Source: Tetraselmis striata (Eukaryota > Chlorophyta > Chlorodendrophyceae > Chlorodendrales > Chlorodendraceae). From it: a DNA stretch of 64,000 bases. The first letter of the stretch is position 1. Each line of letters starts with the position of its first letter. The translations under genes were made by a program, and so were the position numbers. The stretch covers positions 1 through 64,000 of the forward strand of contig VCJN01000728.1 of assembly GCA_006384855.1 (NCBI GenBank), in the 5' to 3' direction. The notes below the pieces were generated by a model, which saw nothing but the letters and a program-made list of their open reading frames with translations, searched no databases and was not told where the DNA came from. Below are positions 10,101 to 22,085 of this stretch, piece by piece.

Positions 10101-11858
10101 GAGCTCGGGCAGCTGGAGGAGTCGGAGGGCTGCTTTCGACGCGCGCTCGCTATCCGTGAAGCCAAGCTGCCTCCCAACCACGTGGTAGGGAGCGCCTCTG
10201 TGTGGCTCAGAGCGGTCACCATGTGACGTGGTGACTCTGAATACCCCCCCCCCCCCCCCCCCCCCCAACCTGTGTGCTCTTTGCTGTTTATCCGGTACCC
10301 AGGACGTGGCCTCCTCTCTCAACAACTTGGCGGCGGTTTCCAAGGCTGCAGGGCGGTATGCGGAGGCGGAGCCCATGCTTCGGAGGGCACTCAAGGTGAG
10401 GGCGCCGCAGGCACTGATACCCACATTGTAAAAACAAACAAGCATGGCAAGTACGTTGCATGCAAACAAGGCAGCCTTGTCAGGCTCATCCATGATCAGG
10501 TTTAGGGAGTGTTTGCCCGGAAGCGAAGTCCGCAGAGTAAGCAAGGCGGTGTTGATGCTGATGTTGAACGGGCATGACCGTTTAACCTTTCCTGGAGGAC
10601 AAGCTCCACGACGTGCCGGCACTCTAGTCACCACTTGTAGGTGGAGAGGAAGGAGTAACTATGTACTACCGTGGCCGTTCTTATTGAAAATGTGCGGCAA
10701 GCACGCGCGCGCGTGTGATGTCAGATTCTCAGCGCGGCATGTTGCCTCCTGACAGATCCGGCAGAGCAAACTGGGACGTGGGCACATCCTGGTGGCGCAG
10801 TCGCTGAACAACCTGGGCGCGCTGCTGATGGCGAAGGGCGATTACAAACGGGCAGAGCCGCACCTCAGGAACGCGCTCACGGTCCGCGAGCAAGTGCTGG
10901 GCCAGTCACACGTCGAGGTGAGCTGAACCGCACGCTGATTGCAACTGGCAGAGTATACACGAAGACGGCAACCGTTGCAGGCAGAAATGCCCAGCCCCAT
11001 CGATGTCCACCTGCTTGCATTGATACACCCGCAACCGGGTATTATCCGGATGTTGCCAATGTGGCTATTAACCCATTATTGACTGGACGGTAAATACTCA
11101 CCCGAAAGTGCGTAAGTGTAGCAATTTTGGCGACAAACCCCGAGTGCCGGTGTGGTTGAGTAAAAAAAATCGCCACTTTGGAACGCAATACACCTCGAAA
11201 CTGGCGATTTGTAGTGGGGGTAGGAAGTCACCCAGAAGTCCAGTAGGTTGCGAGTGTTCAAACCCACTTCGTTGGTAGATGTTTATGAGCGGTTCATGAC
11301 CCCCCCTCCCCCCCCCCCCCCCCCCCCCCCCCCCTCCCTTCTTGCTATGGAATTCACCGGCGACACCACAGGCACAGTGATGGGTGTCTGAGACGGCTCA
11401 AATCCCAAATGAAGCGAGCATGTCGGATACGTTGCTCTTCTGTTGATCTTCCCCTTGATGAAAAGTATCTGAACCGGCATATATTGCCACTCTGACAGCT
11501 GACGGATGGACTGCGGTCGCCGTAGGTTGCGGCCTCGCTGTCGAGCCTTGGCACGCTGCTGTTCTCCGTAGGGCACTACCAGGAGGCGGAGCGGCTCTTC
11601 TCGCGAGCGCTGAAGCTACGGGAGAAGAGGCTCGGGGAGCTTCACCCGGACACCGCCACCGCTGCTGCCAACCTGGCCGCAGTCCACATGGCGCAAGGCC
11701 GGCATGATACCGCGGAGCCCCTTCTCAAGGCCGCGCTGAAGGGGCGTTCCAACCCACGCACTGGCGAGCAGCGTGCTCTGCGCTCCGAGACACTTGCGGC
11801 TCTAGCCTCGTGCCGTGGGAAAGCCGTGGGACATCGTACAGCCGCAGTCCCCGCATGA
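7187..11858 (+). CDS. TPR-repeat protein, kinesin-light-chain-like
   Basis: Thirteen exons keep one frame and give about 632 residues: 7187-7372, 7723-7922, 8140-8221, 8346-8431, 8557-8809, 8953-9057, 9188-9310, 9500-9570, 9718-9799, 10062-10184, 10303-10395, 10756-10917 and 11526-11858. The product is an array of about eleven 42-residue tetratricopeptide units of the kinesin-light-chain type (VATSLNNLAALL..G...EAE.LYRRALAIRE..LG..HP). Most exons hold one unit and begin at the VAxSLNNL helix, many in phase 0. Such arrays bind partner peptides, but the cargo is unknown and no catalytic domain is visible. The first exon (start at 7187) is the least certain, because an internal ATG at 7358 in the same frame is an alternative. 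Several introns contain C- or G-runs. The repeats look intact, and the last unit runs into a short tail. Confidence 0.85.
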
Positions 11859-13213
11859 GCCAAAAAGACTTTCCGCCGCTGCAGCAGCGTGCAAATGAGA
11901 TGTTCATTGCGCTTGACAGAGCTGCTAGCGCCAGCATGTGAGCATGGGCGTATCAGCCAGGACGGTTCTCGTCACTGGCTGTGAAGTCATGACGCGTGTA
12001 CTGTGGCATAGTGTTGCCCCAAACCAGAGGAGCACACCTGCCACAGGCTTGTAATTTGTAAAGATGGACATATGTTCGGTAGTGTACTTTTCTCGCTTTT
12101 CTATCATGATGTACCACACCGCAGCTGCGCCCCATCGGCGCAATTACGTAATGTTTGCTTTCGTACCGCCAGCCGACTCGGGCCGCCGCGGCTCAACACA
12201 TCCCTTGAAGTCTCAACACCGATTTATCTACGTAGTGCAAAACACTGTGAATGTCTTGCAAGGTGTGCTGCCAGGTGTGTATCAAGTGTGCGCGGCGGCA
12301 ACCGGGCTGTTGCCGTTTAGCCCAGGTTCTCCGTATGGCGCGCTCTCTGAAGTGACAGCCGGCGGAGACTCGCGGCGATGATGTATATGGCGCACGACGT
12401 CCCTCAGTGCTGCTCACCGGTCATTACAACCGACGACCGTAGATTCCTCACCAGATTCCTGGTAGATTCCTGGCTCCTTATGATAGTCGTAGTTATGCTG
12501 AACACGCATATGAATAAGTTTGTGGAACAGTGTAATTTATCGTCATTTATCGTCATCATCGCGCGAAGATGATTGCAGATACGGATGATATGCAGATAGA
12601 GCGCGATGAAAAAATTGCGCGCGCCAGCACTGATACCTGTGGTCCTTGTTAAAAATTAAACGACTATTCGCTTCGCTTCCGATCGTCCAATACAAATGGG
12701 GCGCGTCTATTCCGATCTAATTAAGAATAAAGACAGGGCGCGTCTGCTTGGGACGACGCCTCCTGGGCGCGCTGGCGCCGCCGAGTGACCGCTCGCGCTG
12801 CGCCGCCGCTTCATCATGTGCTTTCCGCCATGCAATCCGTGCTTTCCGTGCATTCTCTAGACGCTTTCCCTCTGCCAAACCCATCCTCATCGTCGATTAA
12901 CTACAGAGCAGCAGCAGCGCAGGTCATGCCACGCGGGAGGACGCGATCAGGGGCGCGCGCATTTCGCTGTATTGTAGTACTACCACCACCCGGACCATGT
13001 GCGCTGCGTCGATACACACAAGTGCCACCACCCACAGCCTACCCCGCCCTGTTCAGCCCGTCTGTCAACCAAGCACATCAGTAGCCCAGTGCACGGCGGA
13101 TGATACCCCATCCACCCAACCTCACGAGCGAAGCTCCAGTCGCACCGAGGATTCCCCTGCCCGCCTGAGCGGGTGCATCTTCCCGCCGTTGCCGCGGCGC
13201 AGTCCGGCCAGGC
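11859..13213. other. Intergenic spacer
   Basis: Holds the 3' flank of the TPR gene and the upstream region of the coiled-coil gene. No frame shows family motifs. AT-richer near 12,480-12,720, with repeated TTTATCGTCA units around 12,537-12,560. Confidence 0.5.
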
Positions 13214-13220
13214 TATATAA
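13214..13220 (+). promoter_or_regulatory. TATA box of the coiled-coil gene
   Basis: TATATAA lies 131 bp before the chosen ATG at 13351, in a GC-rich context. The spacing fits a transcription start near 13,245 and a 5' leader of about 100 nt. Confidence 0.55.
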
Positions 13221-13350
13221 CAGCGCGACGCACCGCTCGGCTCGGGTAGCGCCTGATTAACCCTTCCCCCAAGCGCCGTGTCCGGATCTGCCCGTCCCAT
13301 CTAGCCAGCCGGGTTGCCGGGGCGCGCGCGGTCGGCAGGGCGAGCGAGCG

Positions 13351-15163
13351 ATGGCGCAGGCGGAGCGCGCGGCCGTGCCAGCACCGGACGGCGGCGAAGA
13401 GGATGCCCACCTGGCGGAGGAGCGCACTTGGAGCGAAGGGGGCGTGAAGATATCCGCGTGCAGCCTGGCCGAAAAGGTGCCGCTCCGCCGGGCCTGGCCT
13501 CGATTGCCACACCTTCGTGGACGCCTCGTCGGCGGGCCTGAAGCTCCTCGGCGCCCGACGTGCCGAGCCGAGCCGAGCCGAGCCGAGCGCACTGAGCGTC
13601 GCGTCGTTTATGCCCCCCCCCCCCCACCCCCCTGATCCTCCGCACAAGATTAATACCCTTCCGCCAACGCCTCGACGGTGGCCTATTTAGACAGCAATCC
13701 GGCTACGGATCTTCCTGTGTAGACAGCGGCTTCGTTATGGTTATCAAGTAAAATACCTCATTCCACGCGAGTGGTTGTTTGGCGATTTGGTGGGTAACTG
13801 TGTGCCTGTGTGTGTCTGTGGACGAACTGCACCCCTCGACAGATCATCAATGCCAAGGAGCTTAAGCTGCGTAGGTAAGGCCCCCACTCTCATACATGCA
13901 TGCTAATCAGCCGTGTTATCTTGAATACTTAGATATGGCAGGCAGTGCTGATCGGTGGGATGCGGGCTGTGTTTGTTGATGCGGCGCTGCAGCTGCATTG
14001 AGGCCAACTACTCGCGCATCCGGGAGGTGGAGCACGAGCTGAAGGACCTCAAGGAGCTCAAGCTGACCGCGGGCCCCAAAAAGTCGGCGCTGGAGATGCT
14101 GCGCAAGAAGATCGAGGCGCAGACCGAGCAGGTGGCGGCGCGGCGGGGCAAGGTGGCGGAGGCCAAACAGGTGGGTCCGGCAGCCAGCAAGCGAGGCACC
14201 GGGCGGGCCGCCGCCGCCGGGGGTGCGTGTTCCGAGGACGCGAGGGAGTTGCTCCGATCGGTGCCTATCAGTTTATACTGGGTAAATACATGGCTGCGTG
14301 GTTATTCGTGGCCGAGCAGCGGCATCATGCTGTTTTCCATGTCGGTCGAGCCCATCCTTGGCACCTCGGCGCGCGACGATGCCGATGCTGTCTTTATCGT
14401 TGCTGCAGATGTCATGAGAGGCAGCGAGCGTGAAAGCCAGCTCAGCTCTGATATGAGATAGGCCGAGCCATCCGCTGCGATGAGCAGCGTGAAAGCCACG
14501 TTGAGGTGGTCATCATGACAGCGGACTAGCAGCTGCGAGTGTGACATGTGCTCCGAAACCACACGATCTGCAGCTGCCACACCGCCGGTCAATGCGCTCT
14601 GATGAGCAATGGTAGTGCCTGTTGGTGCGTCATGTCATCTGCGGAGGCAGTGGGAGCTGATGCAGCGCTCGGCTCCGCCGGACATGCGGCAGGTGCTGGA
14701 CGCGGCGGAGGCGGAGCTCAAGGCTGAGGAGGCCGTGAAAGAGCGGTTGTGCCAGGAGCTCACTTCGATCGTGCAGCAGAGCGCCAACGCGGAGCTGTCC
14801 AAGCTGGAGCAGCTCACGCAGCGGCTGGAGCAGCTGGGGGTGGGCGTGGGCCTGGCGGAGGAGGCACCGCAGGCGCCCCCCCATGAGGCGCCGCGGGCGC
14901 GGCAGGCCGGCGGCGACGTCGGCGGTGATGCCACCCCGCCCGCCCCCGCCGTCCCGGTCGGCGGCCCGCTCGCTCCACGCACTGCCCTCGAGAACAGCGC
15001 GTCGGAGGCGCCACCCCCCAAGCCAAAGAGCGCCAAGAAGGGCGTGGGCACGAGGGTGAAGCGGGCCGCGGGCACGCCGCGCACTGGCGGGGCGACCGCG
15101 CAGGCGGCGCTCCACCCCGCCCCGCCCGCAGTGCTGTCCGGCCCCTTTGTGGGCTTTGACTAG
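13351..15163 (+). CDS. Coiled-coil protein of unknown function
   Basis: Four exons join in frame (13351-13476, 13843-13874, 13993-14170, 14651-15163) to give 282 residues. The start has a good context (GCGATGGCG). After an acidic N-terminus, residues about 43-110 form a charged heptad-rich helix (IREVEHELKDLKELKL, then ALEMLRKKIEAQTEQV). A second coiled coil follows at about 120-170 (LDAAEAELKAEEAVKERL and LSKLEQLTQRLEQLG). The C-terminal 100 residues are Pro/Ala/Lys-rich and probably disordered, ending GPFVGFD. I do not recognise the family. The composition suggests a structural or cytoskeletal/centrosomal role, which is only a guess. The second exon is very short (32 nt). Confidence 0.7.
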
Positions 15164-15369
15164 GCCCCCAAGCCGGTGAGAGCAGTTAAAAACCAAAGCC
15201 AAAGCTCTTCCCGTCGGTGGAGTGTTTGCACCACCTGGCGCCGCTACCCCCAACTTACTACACATGTTGGTTGGAGTTTCACGCGCACTCGAGGCCGGAA
15301 AGGCCCTTCTCAGCACATAGCCAGTGCAGTGTGCAACCGCCGGCTGCATGGGTACGCGGGGACGATGCC

Positions 15370-16440
15370 AGCGCGCACGCCACTGTGAATGATTTGGGAC
15401 GGTGCGGCCAAGCCGGGGTCGGAAAAACCCTACTGGAAGAAAAGAGATGGACTTCCTTGCAAAAACCCATGTGCACAAGCCATTGGCAAAAGCACATGAC
15501 GTATATGTTCTTGTTCTCCCGGCATGTGTTGTCGAGCTGGAACCACACAGTGTCCAATGCCTCGCCACGCCTCTCCTCCATCTTGATAGTCTTGTACATG
15601 ACGGTGATGGTGTTGCTACTGTCATGAGGGAAGCAGTCGAAAAAGTAGTACATGTCGTCCGGCTGGCTCCCGTTGTACTTGATGCCAAGTGTGTACTTGA
15701 TGCCGCTGTACTTGATGCCTTGTATGCATGTGCCAAGTGTGACAAAGCAACACAGCAACAAACGATCCACCGCAAAAGGTCAGAACCCAAATGGGGAACC
15801 ACGCGCATTACGGTCGGCGGAGAAGGCCCAGCCCTGCAGCCACTCCATCCAGATCATCCGCCCACAATGCATGTGGATTTCCGGAGCACACGGAGGCCAA
15901 GTCGTCAACACGCTGTTTCTCGCGCTTCTCGGCAACCACACGGCCGGCCGGCCCCGCGGCTTCATCATGGACTGCCACCTTGGCCATTTTTTTGCCCCCA
16001 AGACAGGACCAGTGCATGTGAAACCCGTGCAGCGTCTCTCCTGCGGCCTTTCACCGACGAATCGTTTAAGCGGAAACCCAGTAGAAGCGCTCGGAGCGCA
16101 GACGGTGCTCCGGTATAGTCATCAAGCAAACTGCCAAAGCATCCCGCAAGACTAATTGGAGGCCAGTGGCGGAGTTTTCAACTGTTGGATCACCGCCTAA
16201 AACAATGCCATGACAATATCCGGCAAGGCCGGCCCTTTGCCCAATTGGGCATCGGCCCATTTGAGTAATGTGAGTTGGGGCAAGCCGCATTTCGCGGAGC
16301 AAAGCGTTCCATGTGCGATGAAAAAAGGCGATGTGAGGGAGGGACTGACGCCATGACTGGAGAAAGTTTCCCATCTTGGTGATGGGCACAGAGTAGTGGG
16401 GGGCAAATCATGGGGAAGAGCATCCTTGCAGTGTGGCATA
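15370..16440 (-). pseudogene. Decayed transposase-like gene (LDNTCRENKN family)
   Basis: Minus-strand fragments follow the order of a transposase-like family common in algae and invertebrates. They are a MGNFLQSWRQSLPHIAF block (about 16,376-16,320), a PHALWADDLDG block (about 15,880), a Y-F-D/SNTITVMYKTI block and VWFQLDNTCRENKNIYVM (about 15,550-15,490), then SFLPVG in another frame (near 15,440). The LDNTCRENKN signature is the best-preserved part and I recall it from DUF7869-type proteins. The blocks lie in different frames with stops between them, so the copy is dead. It sits tail-to-tail with the coiled-coil gene. Confidence 0.6.
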
Positions 16441-17166
16441 ACAGATCACGCCGCCGCTCAAGCTGGGGCCCTTGTCAGCCTGCATGGTAAGGTTTGCGGC
16501 AGTCTTGCGGTTAGGGTATTGCGTGCCCTACGTGCCCTCCGTTTGCTGCCCGGCTCAGCGCGCTGCCTCAGCGCTGCCAAACACCCGCCGAGCGCGGCCC
16601 GGCGCGCACTCCTCGCGGTGCTCGCTAGCTGATGGTGCAGAGGTCGTCGGACTTGTGCCCTGGGCTGGGCGCCGCGTCCCCAATACTGTCCTCCTCCCTG
16701 CGCACGTGCGGCGCGGGGCACATCCCACCATGGGGGGCAGCCACATGTGAGACTGCGGAATGACACCGTAGCATTCCTGAGCAGCGGGCCGGAACAACAT
16801 CATGAATTGTTGCGCAGTGTTGCACCATCGATTCCGTGCTGTACTCGGTGTGTTTTCGGATAGATTTGCAAATGAAATCCCGTTTCCACACGCGCCTGGG
16901 GGAGGACAGTCACATCTATCGCACCCAACGTGTGGTTGCGGTAGGCAGAGCAAGGGAAGGGTAGGCAGGGGGTAAGGGGGAAGCGGGGGGGGGGGGGGGG
17001 GGGGACTGATTAGTCGGCCAGAGAACAGGGGGCGGAAAGGGGCGCGACCTGTAGTAGGCGTTGAGGTTCAGGTGGGATGCGCGCCGCTGCGGCATGGGGC
17101 CATTCTGCGGCGCCGGCCGGCAAAAGTGATGTCAGCTCATTGGCGCTGCCTGTTGCCGTCCGCGGG
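16441..17166. other. Intergenic spacer with poly-G tract
   Basis: No gene supported. A 20-nt G-run lies at 16985-17004. This is the 3' flank of the IPC synthase gene. Confidence 0.5.
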
Positions 17167-19700
17167 TTAGCACGGGGGCGGACGCAGCGGGCGCCATGCC
17201 CACTTGGGGTGGGGGGTAGGCTGCGCGGGACAACGGCGCACCTCCTCTGTGGTTGACAGCGCCGGCGTGGACATGCTGCTGTCCGCGTGGCGGGGCGGCA
17301 GGTCGCCGCCCCCCGCCAGCGGCGCCATCTCCATGATCGACGCGTTCCCCCCGTGCGGCGGGCTGTGCTCCAAGTGCGCGTTGCCGTACTGCGGCAGGTA
17401 CATCGCCGGCCCGAAGCGCTCCTCCTCCTCCTCCATCACCGGCCGGGTGGTGGTCCACCGCCTGCGCGCCGGCCCGCGCCAGCAGGACCAATCATCCCGC
17501 TGTCATCAACGGCACGGGGGAACATGTTGCCCCCCGCCGCATGACCGCGGGCTGCGCTCGCCTGTGGTACGTGTAGAACACGAGCGGCACTGTCCACCAC
17601 GCCACGAGCACGTCCACGCTGTAGTGCTTCCGGGAGGCGATGATCAGCAGGCACAGCACCGCGGCCGCCAGCCACACGCACGCCTGGCGGGAGGCCACCC
17701 CCATGGTAGACCGCGCAGGACAGCGCAACATGGCACGGATGTCAGCCGAGCCCGCCCTGCCCCAAGCTGCGCCCCGGCGGATGCCTGCCGCTGTTGCATG
17801 TCTGCACGGCATGGCAGCACCCAGAGGGGGCGGAGCACGGCCGGTGTCGCGACACTGGCATGCGCGGCGTCCCAACGCATGTCCAGCGCAGCAGAGCACG
17901 ACCAGCCTGACGAAGAGAAGCACCTGACCGGCCGCTGTGTTATGGTCCGATCACCCGCAGTGTGACGTTTCGAAGCCCCCGCCCCCTCCACACGCCATCC
18001 GGGCGCGGCGCACCTTGATTATCCGGAATGAGCCGTACTCCGTGTACGCGAGGGTCCCAGACAGCAGGAAGGTGGTGTGGCTGGAGAAGATGAGGTCGCC
18101 GCAGCTGTACAGGATCTACGCGCCCACAGGGGCTCGTGCGAGCAGCGGCCATGCCTCGGTCAGTGCTGCATGCCCACCAAGCGCACCATGCCGCCTGCCC
18201 TGTCCTGCGCTGCCCCCCTCCCCCCTCCACCCTCCGCCTGCATATCCCCCCCCCCCCCCCCCCCTCCCCACCCCCGGGCCCCGCTGGCTCCAACCACCCT
18301 CTCCCTGGTGCGTCAGGTGGCGCAGTTTGGCCACGCACCCCACGCTTGAAGTCTTCGAGAAACGAGCGGCAAGAGTCGGGAAAGGGAGGGGGGGGAGGGG
18401 GGGGGCAGCGCGTCAGCCAGCAGCAGGCACAGGCATGGCCGGGGATGGTGTGGGGTCACAAGCAGGGCTGGCGCGGGGGGGGGGGGGGGGGGGGGGGGTG
18501 AAAAGGGGGCCCAAAGGGGGAAGGAGGCAGCCAGCCAGGCGGGCGGACGGGCGGCCGAGCCGGTCGGGCGCACCAAAGACGAGGTGACCCCACCAGTGCT
18601 TAGGCATGACCCTCATGGCGCTGGCCTGCGCGCAGAAGTCGCTTCAGCTTAGCTAGGATGCAGAGTGGGGATGGGCTGCATGCTGGATGGTGTATGGCAC
18701 GTGGGCGCGAGAGTCTGAGGTGTATTTGTGGGGTGGGGGTGGGGGGGGGGGGGGGGGGGGGGGGGGGGGGCTTGCCTGCCCTGCGCGGCAGTGGTGTGCA
18801 GGCCCTGGCAGCCGGGTCACGGAGAACGACATGATTCGCAGGGCTTGGCAGGTCTGAGGCGGGGGCGCCCAGGGGGGGAGGGGCAACCAGGGCCGGCAAT
18901 GAGATGGGACGGGATGAGATGGGATGGGAGCAGCCGCTGATATGTGTGTGTGGCAGTGGTGAGTAAAGCAGGGCAGGAAGCCCCCCCCCCCCCCCCCCCC
19001 CCCTCGCCCTTCCCCGCCTCCCGCCCTGCACTGTAACCCCCTGTGCCCAGAGAGATCTGTGAGGGGCAGCACGCAGCGCCTCACCACCAGCACGATGAGT
19101 GCACGCGTGTAGAGCACCACAGTGTAGAAGCGCTTCTTCGCGACCACAAAGGGCGAGAGGCTCCACACCACAAAGAGGAACGCCAGCGTTTGGAAGATGT
19201 TCTCTGTCAGCATCTTGTGCCTGTCGCCAATGTCCTGCAGCGCGGGGGAGGGGGGCCGCACGAAGAGTGAGGCATGCATTGATGGTGGGGGGGGGGGGGG
19301 GGGGGCGGTGTGGAGAGGCTGAGATGGCAGGGCGCTGTCACCGGCAGCAGCTTGTAGCCGAGGTCCTCCAGCGGGTGCACCAGCGGCTTGTGCAGCCGGT
19401 GCGCCAGCTGTGCGAAAAGGCCGTGCACGTACTGCGCACACACGCACAGCAGCAGCGACTTCCAGCGTTTCTTCAGCATCGGCCACTGCGCGCCACGCGC
19501 TGCGTTCAGCTCCCGGCATTCGGCATCGACAGAGAGCGCGGACCAGTCAGGCGGGGGGGAGGGGGGGGGGGGGGGGGGGGGGGGGACACGGGTAGACGAG
19601 TCACCACTGCCCCCCAGGACCGCACCTCCACCACGAACTCCAGCCGCACCCGCCGCCATAGCTCCGTCCAGAAATGCGTGCACACCTTATGCATCAGCAT
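17167..19700 (-). CDS. Inositol phosphorylceramide synthase (sphingomyelin-synthase family)
   Basis: Nine minus-strand exons join in frame to about 343 residues: 19700-19626, 19485-19342, 19234-19085, 18853-18776, 18625-18574, 18352-18339, 18115-18014, 17683-17562 and 17461-17167. The enzyme moves phosphoinositol from phosphatidylinositol to ceramide in Golgi-type membranes. The product follows plant IPC synthases from end to end: QYVHGLFAQLAHRLHKPL, EDLGYKLLP, four or more hydrophobic helices, TRLPGPAHHC, then CGDLIFSSHTTF and RKHYSVDVLVAW. The catalytic triad His184, His225 and Asp229 is present. Two features are odd. One exon is only 14 nt (DFKRG), and the fourth exon ends at a GC donor (CAG/GCAAGC). 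The eighth exon may end at a GC donor (17562) or a GT donor (17571), both in phase. The C-terminal 95 residues are acidic and unique. A sphingomyelin-type head group cannot be excluded from sequence. Confidence 0.92.
18741..18770 (-). repeat. 30-nt homopolymer in IPC synthase intron 4
   Basis: Poly-C in the sense strand, starting six bases after the GC splice donor at 18775/18774. Confidence 0.9.
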
Positions 19701-20259
19701 GATTATTGCGCCCCGTCAGCGTCCGACCGCCGCCTGCCTCCCTACGAGAAGCTATACCCTTTCCTATCCTGTCCAATCCTGTCCAGTCGATGTTCCGGCT
19801 CGGCGTCCCCGGCAAAGATATCGTGGCCGCGCACGCAGGGCCAGTGTCAGGATTCTGAAGTGGTTGTGTAGTGAGTATCTTGGTGTCTTGCGAGCGTGTT
19901 TACTGGTCGCTTTGGTCGTCAGCTGCGCGGGGCGAGGTAGACAGAACAAGCTACCAGCGCGAGTTGGTGCGCTCCCCGATACAGCGACTGTGACCTCGGC
20001 CGCCCATATCGTCGGCAGCCGGCGGCGGCCAGGCGGAGCGGATTCAGCACTACCGGTTCAGCACTATCGGCGGCGCGGCGGCGCCATCCCTTGTGCACCA
20101 GCATTTTCTTTTTGGTTACAGGGAGAGCGTAAAGAGAATGCACGGAAATAGCACCAGCATCGTATCCGCAGCTGTTCAGCAGAATGTGAAATACATTTAC
20201 CCCGTACTATGAAATGTTGTGAATGTATGAAGATTCAAATTTTAAAAAGCAATTCCAGC
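19701..20259. other. Intergenic, upstream of IPC synthase
   Basis: Probably contains the minus-strand promoter of the IPC synthase gene. No coding signal or clear TATA box was picked out. Confidence 0.45.
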
Positions 20260-20285
20260 GTAGTGGTGTAGTCGCAAAATCTGCT
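20260..20285 (+). repeat. Left 26-bp flanking repeat of the LINE
   Basis: Identical to 21978-22003 (GTAGTGGTGTAGTCGCAAAA and six more bases). Interpreted as a target-site duplication. Confidence 0.8.
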
Positions 20286-21977
20286 GACGAGGATACATGC
20301 AGCATATAGTGTGACATATGCCCGATTGCCCGCCCGCCCGCAGTAGTACTTTGCCTTCGCCGACTCTACCCCGTGTAACCACACCAATCAATACATGCCA
20401 ACGTGTCGGCGCCGATGTGGGCTGTCGAGCTTCGCGCTGCTCATACCCGTGTCGTTGACGAGTGTGGAGACGCGGTGCTCGAGGATCTAGCGGGGCCGTT
20501 GGCCTCTGCCCTAAAGTTGCTCCCCTCCAAGCGCTCCCACGTTGCCCGTGCCGCCGGCTGCTCGGCCGCCGGGGCTGAGCCGGCGTCTGCAATGCGCTCG
20601 GCGGCCGACCTCCAAGCTATCCCGCATTACTCGGACTTCCCCTTGCACTCCATGCGGAAGGTACACGAAACCCTGAGCCACCGCATTCACACGGTCCGTT
20701 TCGCAAAGCTTGCTGCGCGTATGCCTACAAGCGGCCCTGACAGCAACCGCTTCCGGGGCCGCCTCTTACGCGCTGCGACAGCGTTCCTGGTGACTGATCC
20801 TCCAAGTGAGGGTCGCCTTGGTGAAGTCCGTGAGCGTTCCCCTGAGTACTACGATTCCATGTTCCGCGTTGCCGCTTGCCGCCCATTTGGCCTTCCGGCG
20901 GCTCCTGTCCTCTCCCTTGGCGAGCCATGCCCTCGTGCTTTTTGCTCCTTCTCGGTACAAGGTATGCTGGCCCGTTTTGAGGATGCTGGCGTGGATTTCA
21001 CTCCTTCAACTTGGGCGGTCGCGTACGCTGATCACGTGGCACGTTGCTCTGGGGGCGACTCCAATCACGCCGCACACGAGTGGGCGGCGCATGGCCTTTC
21101 CGACATTTGCCACGACGTGAAGTCCGCGTTGGGCGTGGGTGTCCAGGTCCTCACGGACCCGTCTGTGCTTGTTTCTCTTCCGAAGGGCAGCGACGGCCGG
21201 CCGGCCGATGTTGGGCTTTTTGGGTATGGCGGTATCCGCGGGAACACGGTTGCTACCGATACCACCATTGCCCCTATCCTCGGCGTGTCAAGCTCGGATC
21301 CAAAGACTGGTTTGCGGGCTGCAGAGCGCCACAAAATCCAGAAGTATGACGAGGGTGTCCGAAACGCCGCCGGCATGCTTCGTTTTGTTCCTTTCGCCGT
21401 TTCCGAGTTTGGTTCGCTGGCCTCGCACGCTGAGGCTTTCTTGGTGGAGCTCGCGAAAGCTAGCCACACACACACACTGGCCAAAAAAACGGCCAGCTCT
21501 TGTCTGCGTGGCGCCGCCGTTTCTCCTTGCTCATCAACATGGCACATGCAGACAACGTTCTTGGCGGGGTCGCGGCCGCGCGTGCGGCACGTGATGGTGC
21601 TCCTGCGCCTTCGTCGCGTCGCTCGTCGGCATGTGTTGCTATGACCCGGGTCATTGGTTGCAAGCGTCCTCGCCGCGGCTGATGGCCTACCCCGGGGCGA
21701 TGGTCCTTTTGGTTCCTGGCAGCTAAGCGACTTCGTGGTTCCCTTGGCTCCTCCTTGGTTCTTGGCTCCCTAGCCTCCTGCTCGACCTTGGTTTCAGGCT
21801 TATGTCTCTCTCTTGCTGGCAACCTTTCATAGTTGCCTAGTGTTAGTTCTGTTTGTAGTGCACATTTGTGAAAGCCTTGATGTAAGAAAAACCATCAATA
21901 CATGCAGCGTACCGTGTTTTTAGGGATTTTATAGGGTTTTAGTTTTTTTTATATTTTTTAATACATGCAGCGTACGA
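20286..21977 (+). mobile_element. 5'-truncated LINE-like element with endonuclease-like domain
   Basis: A long open frame (20403-21644, no natural start) encodes the C-terminal part of a retrotransposon protein. RPADVGLFGYGG, NTVATDTTIAPIL and RAAERHKIQKYDEGVRNAAG with FVPFAVSEFGSL match the PD-(D/E)XK-like endonuclease region that follows reverse transcriptase in some LINE-like elements. The expected RRRFSLLINMAHADNVLGG end lies in another frame from about 21,510, so there is one frameshift near the CA-repeat at 21,465. The 3' tail (21,700-21,950) ends AT-rich. It is flanked by 26-bp direct repeats. No reverse transcriptase remains. Related copies lie at 22086-22264 and 60850-62030 on the minus strand. 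Confidence 0.6.
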
Positions 21978-22003
21978 GTAGTGGTGTAGTCGCAAAATCT
22001 GCT
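21978..22003 (+). repeat. Right 26-bp flanking repeat of the LINE
   Basis: Second copy of the putative target-site duplication, directly after the AT-rich tail. Confidence 0.8.
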
Positions 22004-22085
22004 ATCGAACTACGGGCACTATACACGTGTAAAGTTAAGTGTACATTTGTACTTACGTGAGCTAGCTGCAGAAGGCGAGGATACT

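Noticed and set aside
14630-15808. 392-codon minus-strand open frame
   Set aside because: Mostly antisense to the last coding exon of the coiled-coil gene. Only its first part overlaps the transposase fossil, and no motif of its own is visible.
19099-20151. 350-codon plus-strand frame
   Set aside because: Antisense to IPC synthase exons, with a glycine run from poly-G.
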